Shown here: positions 51,890 through 60,259 of the stretch, piece after piece | How positions within the stretch are numbered: position 1 is the first letter of the stretch | How the letters are laid out: each line of letters opens with the position of its first letter | Source of the DNA: Streptomyces caelestis | GTDB taxonomy: Bacteria; Actinomycetota; Actinomycetes; Streptomycetales; Streptomycetaceae | DNA length: 64,000 nucleotides | Assembly: GCF_001279005.1 (NCBI RefSeq) | Contig: NZ_LGCN01000196.1 | Span: 186,001-250,000, forward strand | Direction of reading: 5' to 3' | Translations under genes and position numbers: made by a program | The notes under the pieces: generated by a model | Seen by the model: the letters and a program-made list of their open reading frames with translations, nothing else | What the model was told of the DNA's origin: nothing | Database searches by the model: none

Positions 51890-54294
51890 AGGAGGGTCAG
51901 GTCGTCGGTGGTCGGCTCGTCGAGCTGGGCCACCCGGCTCGCGTGCCGCTCGACCATCGCCTCGAAAGTCTGCCGCGCGGTGCGCCCGTTGCCGAACGCG
52001 GGCCCCTTGGGGAGGTCGGCGAAGTACGCCAGCACCGCCTCGTCGGCGCCCGGCGCCAGCCGGTACTCGTGCTCCTCGGCCTGCTGCCGCACGATCCGCA
52101 GCAGCTCCTCGGGGCCGTAGTCGCCGAAGGTGATCGTCCGTGAGAAACGGGACGCGACGCCCGGGTTGACCGACAGGAACCGCTCCATCTCGGCCGTGTA
52201 TCCGGCCACGATCACCACCACCGCGTCCCGCTGGTCCTCCATCAGCTTCACCAGCGTGTCGATGGCCTCCTTGCCGAAGTCGCGCCCGGCGTCCTCCGGG
52301 GAGAGCGCGTACGCCTCGTCGATGAACAGCACACCGCCGCGCGCCTTGTCGAACGCCTCCTGGGTGCGGATCGCCGTGGAACCGATGTGCTCGCCGACCA
52401 GGTCCACCCGGGACACCTCGACCAGGTGCCCCTGCTCCAGCACCCCGAGCGAGGCGAGGATCTCGCCGTACAGACGGGCGACGGTGGTCTTGCCCGTGCC
52501 GGGGGAGCCCGTGAACACCAGATGCCGTTTGACCGACGCCGCCTTCAGGCCCGCCCGCTGCCGGCGCCGGCCCACCTCGATCATGTCGGTGAGGGCGCGC
52601 ACCTCGCGCTTGACGCTCTCCAGGCCCACCAGCGCGTCGAGTTCCCCGAGCACGGCCTTGGACGTGCGGGTCTCCCGCTCCGGCCCGGGGGCGGGAGCGG
52701 GCGGTGCCGGCTCGGCCGTCCGGGCGGCGGGGACCGTGCTCAGCAGACCGGTGGTGCGGCCCACCGGCTGCACGGCCGGCTCCGGCGACGCCGGCGGCCT
52801 CGGACCCCCGCTCTCGTCACTGGTGCAGTCCTCCACGACGGGACCGCCCGAGCCGGACGCCGCGTCGCCCTCGGCGAACTCGTACCCACCGCGCGCGCAG
52901 CGCTCCGTACGGCACTTCCGCAGCGTCGTACGGCTGCCGTCGATCACGTGGAAGCCGTAGCCGCCGCTGTCCGTGACCCGGCAGTTCACGAAGGTGCCGC
53001 GGCCGCCGGCGGAGACGTAGACGCCGGCCTCGGCGGGGGAGCCGACGGTGCAGCGCTCGACGGTGGGGTCGGCGCCCTTGGTGACGATCACGCCGGTCTG
53101 CACGGCGTCCAGGGAGCAGTTGCCGAGGGTGCCGCCGCTGCCGTGGTCGCGGAACCAGGCGCCCGTCGCCGCCTCCCGGATCCGGCAGTCGTCGAGCTGT
53201 GCGGTGGCGCCGTCGCTCACCGACACGGCCGTGTTGCGCACCTGCGTCAGATCGCTGTCGACGACGTCCGCGCGGGAGCCGCGGTCGAGCACGAACAGGG
53301 CGTCCGGCACGTCGTGCACCCGGCAGGAGTCCAGTACGGCGGTGGCGCCGTCGCTCACCCACACCGCCGGGTAGTCGCCGGTGCTGTCGAAGATCTCGCA
53401 CTGGTTGGCGTCCACGCGCGTGCCCGGGTCCCACACCGACAGACCGTTGCGGCCGAACCGCCGCACGCTGGTGCGGGTCAGGGTGAGCACCGAACGGGAC
53501 CGCAGGTCGACCGCGTTCTCCGGGACGTCGTGGATGCGGCAGTCGGCCAGCGTCAGCACCGCGTCCGTGTCGAGCGTGACCCCGTCCCCGGTCGTCCGGT
53601 GCACCTCGCAGTCGGTGAGGTGCGCGGTGGCGCGACCGGTGACCTGGACACCGCTGCCCCGCACCTCGTAGACCTCGCAACCCACGGCCTCGAGCGCCGA
53701 GTTCTCCCCGGTCGCGGTCAGTCCCGAGCCCGAGGCGTGGTGCACCCGGCAACGCTCAAGGCGGGGACGGGCGCCGCCGCGCACCGCGACCCCCGCCTGC
53801 CCCGCGGCGACCACCTCGCACTCCTCGAACACCCCGCCCCCGCCGTCGACCACGGCGATGCCGGCGCCCGCCGGATTGTCGACCGTGCAGCGGCGCACCG
53901 TGGGCCGGGCGCCGCCGCGCACCTCGATGCCGGCCGCGGCCCGGGCGACCACGCGTATGTCGCGCAGTTCCGGAGTGCCCTCCTCGACCAGCACGGCCGG
54001 GGCGGTGGCGTCCTGCCCCTCCACGTGCAGGTCCTGGACCACCGCCGAGGCGCGCACGGTCAGCGGAACGCCGTCCGGGGGCGCGATGCGCACCGAGCCG
54101 GGTGAGCCCTCGGGGCCGCGCAGGGTCACCGCCCGCTCCACGACGAGGTTCTCCCGGTAGGTCCCGGGAGCGACGGTGAGCACGTCGCCCTCGGCCGCGG
54201 CCTCCAGGGCGGCGGCGAGCGATGCGTACTCACCCGTGCGGCGTCGCCACCTCGATGTGCCGGTGTGCGTCACCTGGACCGTGCCCTGTGCCAT
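51859..54294 (-). CDS. Right-handed beta-helix repeat protein fused to an EccA/CbxX-like AAA+ ATPase
   Basis: This 811-residue fusion has residues ~20-470 as a right-handed parallel beta-helix with about 20 turns. Typical rungs are [33 protein letters not shown] and [15 protein letters not shown], as in NosD/pectate-lyase-like proteins. A Pro/Ala linker (~495-545) follows, then an AAA+ domain of the CbxX/CfxQ/EccA type. That domain has [17 protein letters not shown], Walker [19 protein letters not shown], Walker [30 protein letters not shown] and the sensor-1 region [14 protein letters not shown]. There is no signal peptide, so it is probably cytosolic. The ATPase resembles type VII secretion chaperones, but no ESX genes are near. 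It converges on the membrane hydrolase with a 31-base overlap. Confidence 0.92.
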   Translation of the reverse strand: MAQGTVQVTHTGTSRWRRRTGEYASLAAALEAAAEGDVLTVAPGTYRENLVVERAVTLRGPEGSPGSVRIAPPDGVPLTVRASAVVQDLHVEGQDATAPAVLVEEGTPELRDIRVVARAAAGIEVRGGARPTVRRCTVDNPAGAGIAVVDGGGGVFEECEVVAAGQAGVAVRGGARPRLERCRVHHASGSGLTATGENSALEAVGCEVYEVRGSGVQVTGRATAHLTDCEVHRTTGDGVTLDTDAVLTLADCRIHDVPENAVDLRSRSVLTLTRTSVRRFGRNGLSVWDPGTRVDANQCEIFDSTGDYPAVWVSDGATAVLDSCRVHDVPDALFVLDRGSRADVVDSDLTQVRNTAVSVSDGATAQLDDCRIREAATGAWFRDHGSGGTLGNCSLDAVQTGVIVTKGADPTVERCTVGSPAEAGVYVSAGGRGTFVNCRVTDSGGYGFHVIDGSRTTLRKCRTERCARGGYEFAEGDAASGSGGPVVEDCTSDESGGPRPPASPEPAVQPVGRTTGLLSTVPAARTAEPAPPAPAPGPERETRTSKAVLGELDALVGLESVKREVRALTDMIEVGRRRQRAGLKAASVKRHLVFTGSPGTGKTTVARLYGEILASLGVLEQGHLVEVSRVDLVGEHIGSTAIRTQEAFDKARGGVLFIDEAYALSPEDAGRDFGKEAIDTLVKLMEDQRDAVVVIVAGYTAEMERFLSVNPGVASRFSRTITFGDYGPEELLRIVRQQAEEHEYRLAPGADEAVLAYFADLPKGPAFGNGRTARQTFEAMVERHASRVAQLDEPTTDDLTLLYAEDLPVLP

Positions 54295-54417
54295 GGCGTA
54301 GCTGTGCCCCCACCTTGTCGTACGTGGCTCGTTCGCGCGTGTGTCGTCGCCGATCGGTTCGGCCGGACCACCGTAGCGTGCGCGCGGGCGCCGGGTTGAC
54401 CGGAGCCGTGACGTCGG

Positions 54418-55023
54418 TCAGCTGCCGGCCCCGGTCCTGCCCCAGTCCGGGCCCGCACTCTCCCACGCCCGGTCCCAACGCGCGTACCGGCGGCGGACCA
54501 TGCACCAGACGGCCAGCCGTCTGAAGCCCTCGACGAGGGCCGCGGTCACCAGGGCGGCGCCGACGCCGGCGAGCACGGCGTGCGTCGTGGCCGTCGCGGT
54601 GTCCAGGGGGCGGGCCACCGTCGTCCCATGCCTGTCGGTCCACGTCCGGAAGCGGTCGCCCGGCCGGGGGTCCTCCAGGCGCGTCGGCACCGGCCCGCTC
54701 CGCTCGGTGCCGTCCGGCGCGGTCCAGTGGGCGAGGACGCGGTGGCGCGGCTCCCCGCCGACGGGTGTCTCCGGATCGGCGGCCGGCGGGGACGGATCCG
54801 GCATGCGCACCACCGTGGCCGTCACCAGGTGCCGGGACTGGTGCTGGGCGCGGACGGAGCGCTGCAGGGCGTCCTGGACGGCGCCTCCGACGAGGACGCC
54901 GGCCACCGGGACGGCGACGAGGAGGAGCAGCAGCGCCGCGAACGCCGTCCAGGCCTCGGCCAGGTCGGTCCCGCGGCACAACGGGTTGTGCCGCCAGCGC
55001 CGGAGTCCGCTGATCGCTCGCAC
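54418..55023 (-). CDS. Rv1733c family membrane protein
   Basis: This 201-residue protein has two membrane helices, AWTAFAALLLLLVAVPVAGVLVGG (about 24-47) and HAVLAGVGAALVTAALVEGF (about 148-167). They flank an extracytoplasmic beta-rich segment with the block VLAHWTAPDGTERSGPVP and GDRFRTWTDRHGT. The N-terminal RRWRHNPLCRGTDLAEAW is the family hallmark. The mycobacterial namesake belongs to the dormancy regulon. The Streptomyces role is unknown. The GTG at 55023 is the family start. Confidence 0.85.
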   Translation of the reverse strand: MRAISGLRRWRHNPLCRGTDLAEAWTAFAALLLLLVAVPVAGVLVGGAVQDALQRSVRAQHQSRHLVTATVVRMPDPSPPAADPETPVGGEPRHRVLAHWTAPDGTERSGPVPTRLEDPRPGDRFRTWTDRHGTTVARPLDTATATTHAVLAGVGAALVTAALVEGFRRLAVWCMVRRRYARWDRAWESAGPDWGRTGAGS

Positions 55024-55346
55024 GGGCCGCGCCCCCTTCCCCCGCGGGTCCTTTCACGGATCTCTCGTGTAAGGCCAACGCGCGAGCCCGGGGCCCTGTT
55101 CCCGCACCCGCGACGGGAACCGCGGCGTGCGGACCTCCACGACGACGCCGGTGCCTCCGTTCCCGGCGCGGACAGCCGGGCGCCGCCGTCCGAGGCGCCA
55201 CCGCGTTCCCCGCCCCGTCGGGCGGAAGTCCGGTCCCCCTCCCCCGGGGCAGCCGGAAGCGGCCTCGGGGGCCTCCGGCGAGTCGGATGCGGACGGGCAT
55301 GCCCGCGGGGCCGTCGTGCCGTACGGCACGACGGCCCCGGGCGGGC
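55024..55346. other. 323-base gap with a large palindrome
   Basis: No gene is recognised. The right end holds the terminator of the downstream DUF6643 gene. The rest is GC-rich sequence without credible starts. Confidence 0.5.
55307..55338. terminator. 32-nt perfect palindrome ending the DUF6643 gene
   Basis: Positions 55307-55322 and 55323-55338 are perfect reverse complements (GGGGCCGTCGTGCCGT and its complement). It lies eight bases past the minus-strand stop at 55347. There is no U-tract. Confidence 0.85.
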
Positions 55347-55775
55347 TCAGTACCCGCGGTACTGCTGGCTGTTGTACGGGTCCTGGTAAGGAGCGGGACC
55401 CGGCCGCGGGGCCGCGGGGCGCATCGCCTCGTAGCCGGCGGGCTGGACCGGACGCGGCGGCTGCGGCTGGGGGCCGGGGTAGCCGCGCGGCGCGGTGGCC
55501 TGCTGCGGGATGTACGCCGCGGGCGCCTGCTGGAGCGGGGCGGGCTGCGGCGCCTGCGGGTAGCCGTAGGAGGGCTGGGACGGGGCCGCCGGGAGGGCGG
55601 GCAACGCCGAGGGGAGGGCGGGCAGATGACTGGCCGGCGCCTCGTACGCGGCGGGGACCCGGATCGGGGCGATCTGCGGGGTACCCCGCTCGGCGACGAG
55701 CGAGTCGTAGATCGGGGTGTCCGGGAAGGCAGCGGAGTAGTAGCCGCCGCCATAAGTGGAGCGGGGGGAGGTCAT
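55347..55775 (-). CDS. DUF6643 family Pro/Gln/Tyr-rich protein
   Basis: This 142-residue protein has a conserved N-terminus (TSPRSTYGGGYYSAAFPDTP, then IYDSLVAERGTPQIAPIRVP) and a low-complexity Pro/Gln/Ala/Tyr tail (AYIPQQATAPRGYPG to YNSQQYRGY). The tail looks intrinsically disordered. I recognise the N-terminus from the widespread Streptomyces DUF6643 family, whose function is not known. The ATG at 55775 is followed by family sequence at once. The gene is divergent from the TerD-like gene across 289 bases. Confidence 0.85.
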   Translation of the reverse strand: MTSPRSTYGGGYYSAAFPDTPIYDSLVAERGTPQIAPIRVPAAYEAPASHLPALPSALPALPAAPSQPSYGYPQAPQPAPLQQAPAAYIPQQATAPRGYPGPQPQPPRPVQPAGYEAMRPAAPRPGPAPYQDPYNSQQYRGY

Positions 55776-56064
55776 GGCACATAAGTTAAGCCCACGATGT
55801 GCTGGTTGGGGAGTCCGATAAGAGGGTTGTTTTCCATGCCCGCCGTGACCGGGGATCCCCAATACGAGCGAACTTATGGAAAACGGGCACATCGGCAGGC
55901 ATATTTCGTGTAAAGGCCGAGTTCCGGGCCGGTTACCGGCGGTTGGCCACCGGTTCCCGCACACTCCCCGTGGGAGCTCCCCGCGCGGAGGAATAAGTTG
56001 TGCGGACGAAGACCGACGGACGCCGGGACCCGACCTGGCGCGGCGACCCGTGATGGGGGCGGAC

Positions 56065-57345
56065 ATGTCAATGCCGAAGGGATCGAACACACCGGTGCCG
56101 ACGACGGCGCTGCGGGTGGACGTGGGCCGGCGCTCCGGCCCCGGCGTACCCGACACGGACGCCTCGGCCCTCCTGCTGGCCGGCGGGAAGGTCCGCTCCG
56201 ACGACGACTTCGTCTTCTACAACCAGCCCGCCCACTCCTCCGGCGCCGTGCGCCACGAGGGCAAGCGGGAGACGGGAGGGCGGGTCACCGACACCCTGCT
56301 CGTCGACCTCGCGCGCGTGGAGCCCGGCATCGAGACGGTGATCCTGGCCGCCTCCTGCGACGGCGGCACGTTCGGACAGGTCCCGGACCTGTGCATCGAG
56401 GTCGAGGACGCCGCGAACGGCACCGTGGCGGCCCGCTTCGACAGCACGGGCGCGACCACCGAGACGGCGTTCGTCCTCGGCGAGTTCTACCGGCGCCAGG
56501 GCGCCTGGAAGTTCCGCGCCGTCGGCCAGGGCTACAGCAGCGGGCTCGAGGGCCTCGCCACCGACTACGGCATCACGGTGGACGAGCCGCAGCGCACTCC
56601 CACGCCCCCCGCCGCCCCCGCGGCGCCGGCGCCGCCCGTCGCACCCCCGGTCACCGTGCCTCCTCCGGTCGCACCGCCCGTGCCGTCCGCGCCCCCCGCG
56701 CCGGTCCGGCTGACGAAGGTGACGCTCACCAAGGCGTCCCCCTCCGTCTCCCTGGCCAAACAGGGCGGCACCTCGGGCACCCTGCACGTGAACCTCAACT
56801 GGGAGGTCCGCAAGCAGTTCTCGGGCTGGGCCGGCAAGCTGGGCCGCCCGGTCGCCGTGCACTCCGACCTCGACCTCGACCTGTGCGCCCTGTTCGAGCT
56901 CACCGACGGACGCAAGGGCGTCGTCCAGGCCCTCGGCAACGCCTTCGGAGCGCTGCACCAGCCCCCCTTCATCCACCTGGACGGCGACGACCGCACCGGC
57001 GCCGTGGCGAGCGGCGAGAACCTCACCGTCAACCTCGACCACAAGCACCTCCTCCGGCGCGTCCTCGTCTTCGTCACCATCTACGAGGGCGCCCGCTCCT
57101 TCGCCGACCTGCACGCCACGGTCACCCTCCGGCCGCAGCACGGCGCACCGATCGACTTCTCCCTCGACGAGTGCACCGTCCCCTCGACCGTGTGCGCGCT
57201 CGCCCTGATCACCAACACCGGCGGCGGCGAACTCGTCGTCCGGCGCGAGGCCCGCTATCTGGTCCCCGAGCGTGGAGTGAGCCCGCAGCGCACCGTCGAC
57301 CACGCCTACGGGTGGGGCATGAACTGGACCCCCGGCCGCAAGTGA
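56065..57345 (+). CDS. TerD family protein with two TerD-like domains and a proline hinge
   Basis: This 426-residue protein has a first TerD-type domain (about 10-170) with [13 protein letters not shown], the acidic calcium-binding-type [17 protein letters not shown], and [21 protein letters not shown] Pro/Ala/Val hinge follows (about 175-215). A second, related domain has [51 protein letters not shown] and [15 protein letters not shown]. The acidic motifs suggest Ca2+-dependent folding. The family is tied to tellurite and stress resistance and, in Streptomyces, to differentiation. ATGs at 56053, 56065 and 56071 are all possible; GGGGGCGG favours 56065. No other ter genes are adjacent. Confidence 0.88.
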   Translation: MSMPKGSNTPVPTTALRVDVGRRSGPGVPDTDASALLLAGGKVRSDDDFVFYNQPAHSSGAVRHEGKRETGGRVTDTLLVDLARVEPGIETVILAASCDGGTFGQVPDLCIEVEDAANGTVAARFDSTGATTETAFVLGEFYRRQGAWKFRAVGQGYSSGLEGLATDYGITVDEPQRTPTPPAAPAAPAPPVAPPVTVPPPVAPPVPSAPPAPVRLTKVTLTKASPSVSLAKQGGTSGTLHVNLNWEVRKQFSGWAGKLGRPVAVHSDLDLDLCALFELTDGRKGVVQALGNAFGALHQPPFIHLDGDDRTGAVASGENLTVNLDHKHLLRRVLVFVTIYEGARSFADLHATVTLRPQHGAPIDFSLDECTVPSTVCALALITNTGGGELVVRREARYLVPERGVSPQRTVDHAYGWGMNWTPGRK

Positions 57346-57362
57346 GGCGAGGTGACGGGCGG

Positions 57363-58580
57363 TCAGCCCTCCTCGGGCACGGCGTCCGGACGCGCGTAGG
57401 TGCGGCCCTTCCAGGCCGCGCCGCGCCCCCGGTGGTGCCGCACCGCCGAGTCGACCGTCATCAGCAGGTACAGGAACGCGGTGAACGGCAGCAGGGGAGC
57501 GAGCCACAGCGGCTGCCGGTAGTAACGGAGCATCGGGACGTACGTGCCCGCCATCATCAGCCAGGCCGCCGCACCGAGGACCGTCGCCGCCCCGTCCCCC
57601 GCCACCGCGCCCGCGGCCACCGCGACGGGCGGCACCAGATACACCAGGGTCAGCCCGGCGACCGTACCGGCCAGCAGCACCGGGCTGTGCCGCAGCTGCG
57701 CGTACGCGCTCCGCGCCACCATGCGCCACAGATCGCGCAGCCGCGGATACGGGCGCACGCTGTCCACCCGGTCCGCGAGCCCCAGCCAGACCCGCCCGCC
57801 GCTCCGCTTCACCGCGCGGGCCAGCGCCACGTCGTCGATGACGGCCTGCCGGATCGCGTCCGGGATCCGCGCCCGCCCGGCCGCCTCGGCACGCAGCAGC
57901 ACACAGCCGCCCGCCGCGGCGGCCGTCCGGGTCCCCTCCCGTCCGATCCGGCGGAACGGGTACAGCTGCGCGAAGAAGTAGACGAACGCCGGCACGACCA
58001 GGCGTTCCCCGAGACTCTCCACCCGCAGCCGGGCCATCTGCGACACGACGTCGAACCCTCCGGTGCGGGCCGCCGCCACCAGCCGGCGCAGACCGTCCGG
58101 GGCGTGCGCGATGTCGGCGTCCGTCAGCAGCAGGTACTCGGGGTCCCGCGCGCGTGCCAGTCCGACGCCGTGCCGCACCGCCCACAGCTTGCCGGTCCAG
58201 CCGGCGGGCGGCTCACCCGGGGAGTCCACCGTGAGCGGCAGCCCGCCGTGCCGGTCCGCGAGCTCCCGCGCGAGCTCCCCGGTGCCGTCCGTGCTGCCGT
58301 CGTCGACGAGGAAGACCTCGGCCCGGCCCGGATAGTCCTGGGCGAGCAGCGAGGGCAGGCTCGCGGGAAGCACCGCCGCCTCGTCGCGCGCGGGGACCAC
58401 GACGCACACCGACGGCCAGGTCCCCGGGTCGCGGGACGGCGGGAGCCGCACGTCCGTACGCCAGAAGAAGCCCTGGCAGAGCAGCAGCCACCCCCAGGCG
58501 GCGAGTGATCCGGCGGCACTCCACACGATGGCGCTCACCTGCCGCAGTCTGCCCCACGGCAGGGGTCCGAAGCGGCTCAT
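57363..58580 (-). CDS. HpnB-type glycosyltransferase family 2 membrane protein
   Basis: This 405-residue membrane GT2 enzyme has an N-terminal helix and a GT-A domain with VCVVVPARDEAAVLPASL, EVFLVDDGSTDGTGELA (DxD-like nucleotide site) and EYLLLTDADIAHAPDGL (DAD metal motif). Acceptor segments are AAAAGGCVLLRAEAAGRAG-like and IRQAVIDDVALARAVKRSGG. Three or four helices follow at the C-terminus. The length and motif spacing match the 'hopene-associated glycosyltransferase HpnB' family. No squalene-hopene cyclase or hpn gene is in the window, so a hopanoid role is only inherited from the family name. Confidence 0.88.
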   Translation of the reverse strand: MSRFGPLPWGRLRQVSAIVWSAAGSLAAWGWLLLCQGFFWRTDVRLPPSRDPGTWPSVCVVVPARDEAAVLPASLPSLLAQDYPGRAEVFLVDDGSTDGTGELARELADRHGGLPLTVDSPGEPPAGWTGKLWAVRHGVGLARARDPEYLLLTDADIAHAPDGLRRLVAAARTGGFDVVSQMARLRVESLGERLVVPAFVYFFAQLYPFRRIGREGTRTAAAAGGCVLLRAEAAGRARIPDAIRQAVIDDVALARAVKRSGGRVWLGLADRVDSVRPYPRLRDLWRMVARSAYAQLRHSPVLLAGTVAGLTLVYLVPPVAVAAGAVAGDGAATVLGAAAWLMMAGTYVPMLRYYRQPLWLAPLLPFTAFLYLLMTVDSAVRHHRGRGAAWKGRTYARPDAVPEEG

Positions 58581-58596
58581 CGTCTATCGTGGCCGG

Positions 58597-59391
58597 GTGA
58601 AGATCGCGCTCATGGACTCCGGAATCGGCCTGCTGGCGGCCACCGCCGCGGTGCGGCGCCTGCGCCCCGACGCCGATCTCGTCCTCTCCCTCGACCCCGA
58701 CGGCATGCCCTGGGGGCCCAGAACCCCGGAGGACCTCACCGGGCGAGCCCTCGCCGTCGCCGAGGCGGCGGCCGCGCACCGGCCCGACGCGCTGATCGTC
58801 GGCTGCAACACCGCCACGGTGCACGCCCTCACCGCCCTGCGCGCCCGCCTCGAGCCCGGTCTGCCGGTCATCGGCACCGTCCCGGCGATCAAACCGGCTG
58901 CGGCCGGCGGCGGACCGCTGGCGATCTGGGCCACACCGGCCACGACCGGCAGCCCCTACCAGCGGGACCTGATCGAGAACTTCGCCGACGGCGTCGCCGT
59001 CACGGAGGTGCCGTGCCGGGGACTCGCCGAGGCCGTGGAGCGCGCGGACGAGACGGCGATCGACGCCGCCGTCGCCGCCGCCGCCGAGCTGACCCCGGAC
59101 GATGTGACGACCGTCGTCCTGGGCTGCACCCACTACGAACTGGTCGCCGAGCGCATCCGGGCCGCCGTGCAGCGCCCCGGCCGGCCGCCGCTCGCCCTGC
59201 ACGGCTCCGCCGGAGCGGTGGCCGCCCAGGCCCTGCGCCGCCTCGGCGAGCAGCCCGCCCCCGGGGCACCGGCGAGCGGCGCCCTGACGGTGCTGCTGAG
59301 CGGACGCGAGGGCGCCCTCCCCACGGCCGCCCTCACCTACGCGGAGGGCCGGCTGCTGCGGCAGGCCGCCGCCACCCGGACGGCGCAGTAA
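58597..59391 (+). CDS. Aspartate/glutamate racemase-like protein
   Basis: This 264-residue protein of the Asp/Glu racemase superfamily has the first catalytic-site region MDSGIGLLAATAAVRRLRPDADLVLSLD and the first cysteine in IVGCNTATVHAL (residue ~70). The second cysteine lies in VVLGCTHYELVAERI (residue ~180). The order and spacing fit a glutamate racemase (MurI-like) that makes D-glutamate for peptidoglycan, but the N-terminal GxGGLS motif is altered to DSGIGLL and the C-terminus is short. It may therefore be a divergent racemase. TATCGT lies six bases before the GTG, with no Shine-Dalgarno (possibly leaderless). Confidence 0.82.
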   Translation: MKIALMDSGIGLLAATAAVRRLRPDADLVLSLDPDGMPWGPRTPEDLTGRALAVAEAAAAHRPDALIVGCNTATVHALTALRARLEPGLPVIGTVPAIKPAAAGGGPLAIWATPATTGSPYQRDLIENFADGVAVTEVPCRGLAEAVERADETAIDAAVAAAAELTPDDVTTVVLGCTHYELVAERIRAAVQRPGRPPLALHGSAGAVAAQALRRLGEQPAPGAPASGALTVLLSGREGALPTAALTYAEGRLLRQAAATRTAQ

Positions 59392-59441
59392 CGCTGTGCT
59401 GCGCGGTACCCACTGAGCGGATCCTGAGTAACCTCGAATCC

Positions 59442-59987
59442 ATGAGGGACCACCGCCACGGCGAGCACGCCCCGTACTCCGGGGTCTGGACCGGTCGCGC
59501 GACCAACCGCTTCCAGTGGCTCCTGGCGCTGATCGGCGCCGCCTGCCTGGCGCTCGGCATCACGCTGGCCGTCGACTCCGCGTGGACGGCCGGCGCCGCA
59601 CCGCTGGCCATGGCCGTCGTCGGCTGCATCGCCGCCGGGCTGCTGGTCCTGTTCGGCACCCTCGCCTTCGTGCACGTCGCGCTGCGGGTCGACGAGGAGC
59701 ACCTGGAGGTGCGCTGCGGCCACATCGGCGTGCCCCGCCGCCGGATCCCGCTCGCGCACGTCGTGGGCGCGGAGTTCATCCCGCACGTCACCCCGCGGCA
59801 CTGGGGCGGCTGGGGCTACCGCTGGCGGCCCGAGAAGGGCACGGCGGTCGTCGTGCGCCGTGGCGAGGGCGTCATCCTGCGCCTGTGGGACGGCCACACC
59901 TTCACGGTGACGGTGGACGACGCGGAAGCGGCGGTGACGGTCATCCGCGACCGCCTCCGCCCCCACCAACCGGGCGCGACCCACTGA
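59442..59987 (+). CDS. Two-helix membrane protein with beta-rich domain, unknown function
   Basis: This 181-residue protein has two adjacent membrane helices (FQWLLALIGAACLALGITLAV and APLAMAVVGCIAAGLLVLFGTLAFV, about 23-77). A cytosolic beta domain follows (EEHLEVRCGHIGVPRRRIPL, VVGAEFIPHVTPRHWGGWGY, GTAVVVRRGEGVILRLWDGH, TVTVDDAEAAVTVI). The pattern resembles DUF3093/PH-like membrane proteins, but I am not certain. TAACCT lies eight bases before the ATG (possibly leaderless). It is conserved-looking but unassigned. Confidence 0.75.
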   Translation: MRDHRHGEHAPYSGVWTGRATNRFQWLLALIGAACLALGITLAVDSAWTAGAAPLAMAVVGCIAAGLLVLFGTLAFVHVALRVDEEHLEVRCGHIGVPRRRIPLAHVVGAEFIPHVTPRHWGGWGYRWRPEKGTAVVVRRGEGVILRLWDGHTFTVTVDDAEAAVTVIRDRLRPHQPGATH

Positions 59988-60259
59988 CCACCGCGCCGGT
60001 CCGGCCCGCCGCGCAGCCCGCGGCCACGGCCCGGCCCGCGAGCGGCATGCCCTCGGGGCGGCCGCTCCCGGCCCCGCCGCCGTGATCGGCGGCCGGGCCG
60101 CGCGGACCCCGGCACCGCGACCCCCGCCGCGTCCGGACCGGCCGAAGCCCTCGCCGTGGAACCCACCCCGCACACCCGGGCAAGCGCGGGCCCGCCCGGC
60201 CTCCTCCGCCCCGCCGACCGTGCTGTCGGCCACCAGGTCACGCGCCGTAGACTCCCGGA
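59988..60259. promoter_or_regulatory. Intergenic region upstream of lnt
   Basis: A 272-base gap with no gene. Its right end carries TAGACT at 60247-60252, ending seven bases before the GTG of lnt, which suggests a promoter giving a leaderless mRNA. The remainder is GC-rich without visible elements. Confidence 0.45.

Noticed and set aside
51859..54294. Type VII secretion locus suggested by the EccA-like ATPase
   Set aside because: No EccB, C, D, E, mycosin or WXG100 gene is present in the surrounding 10 kb.
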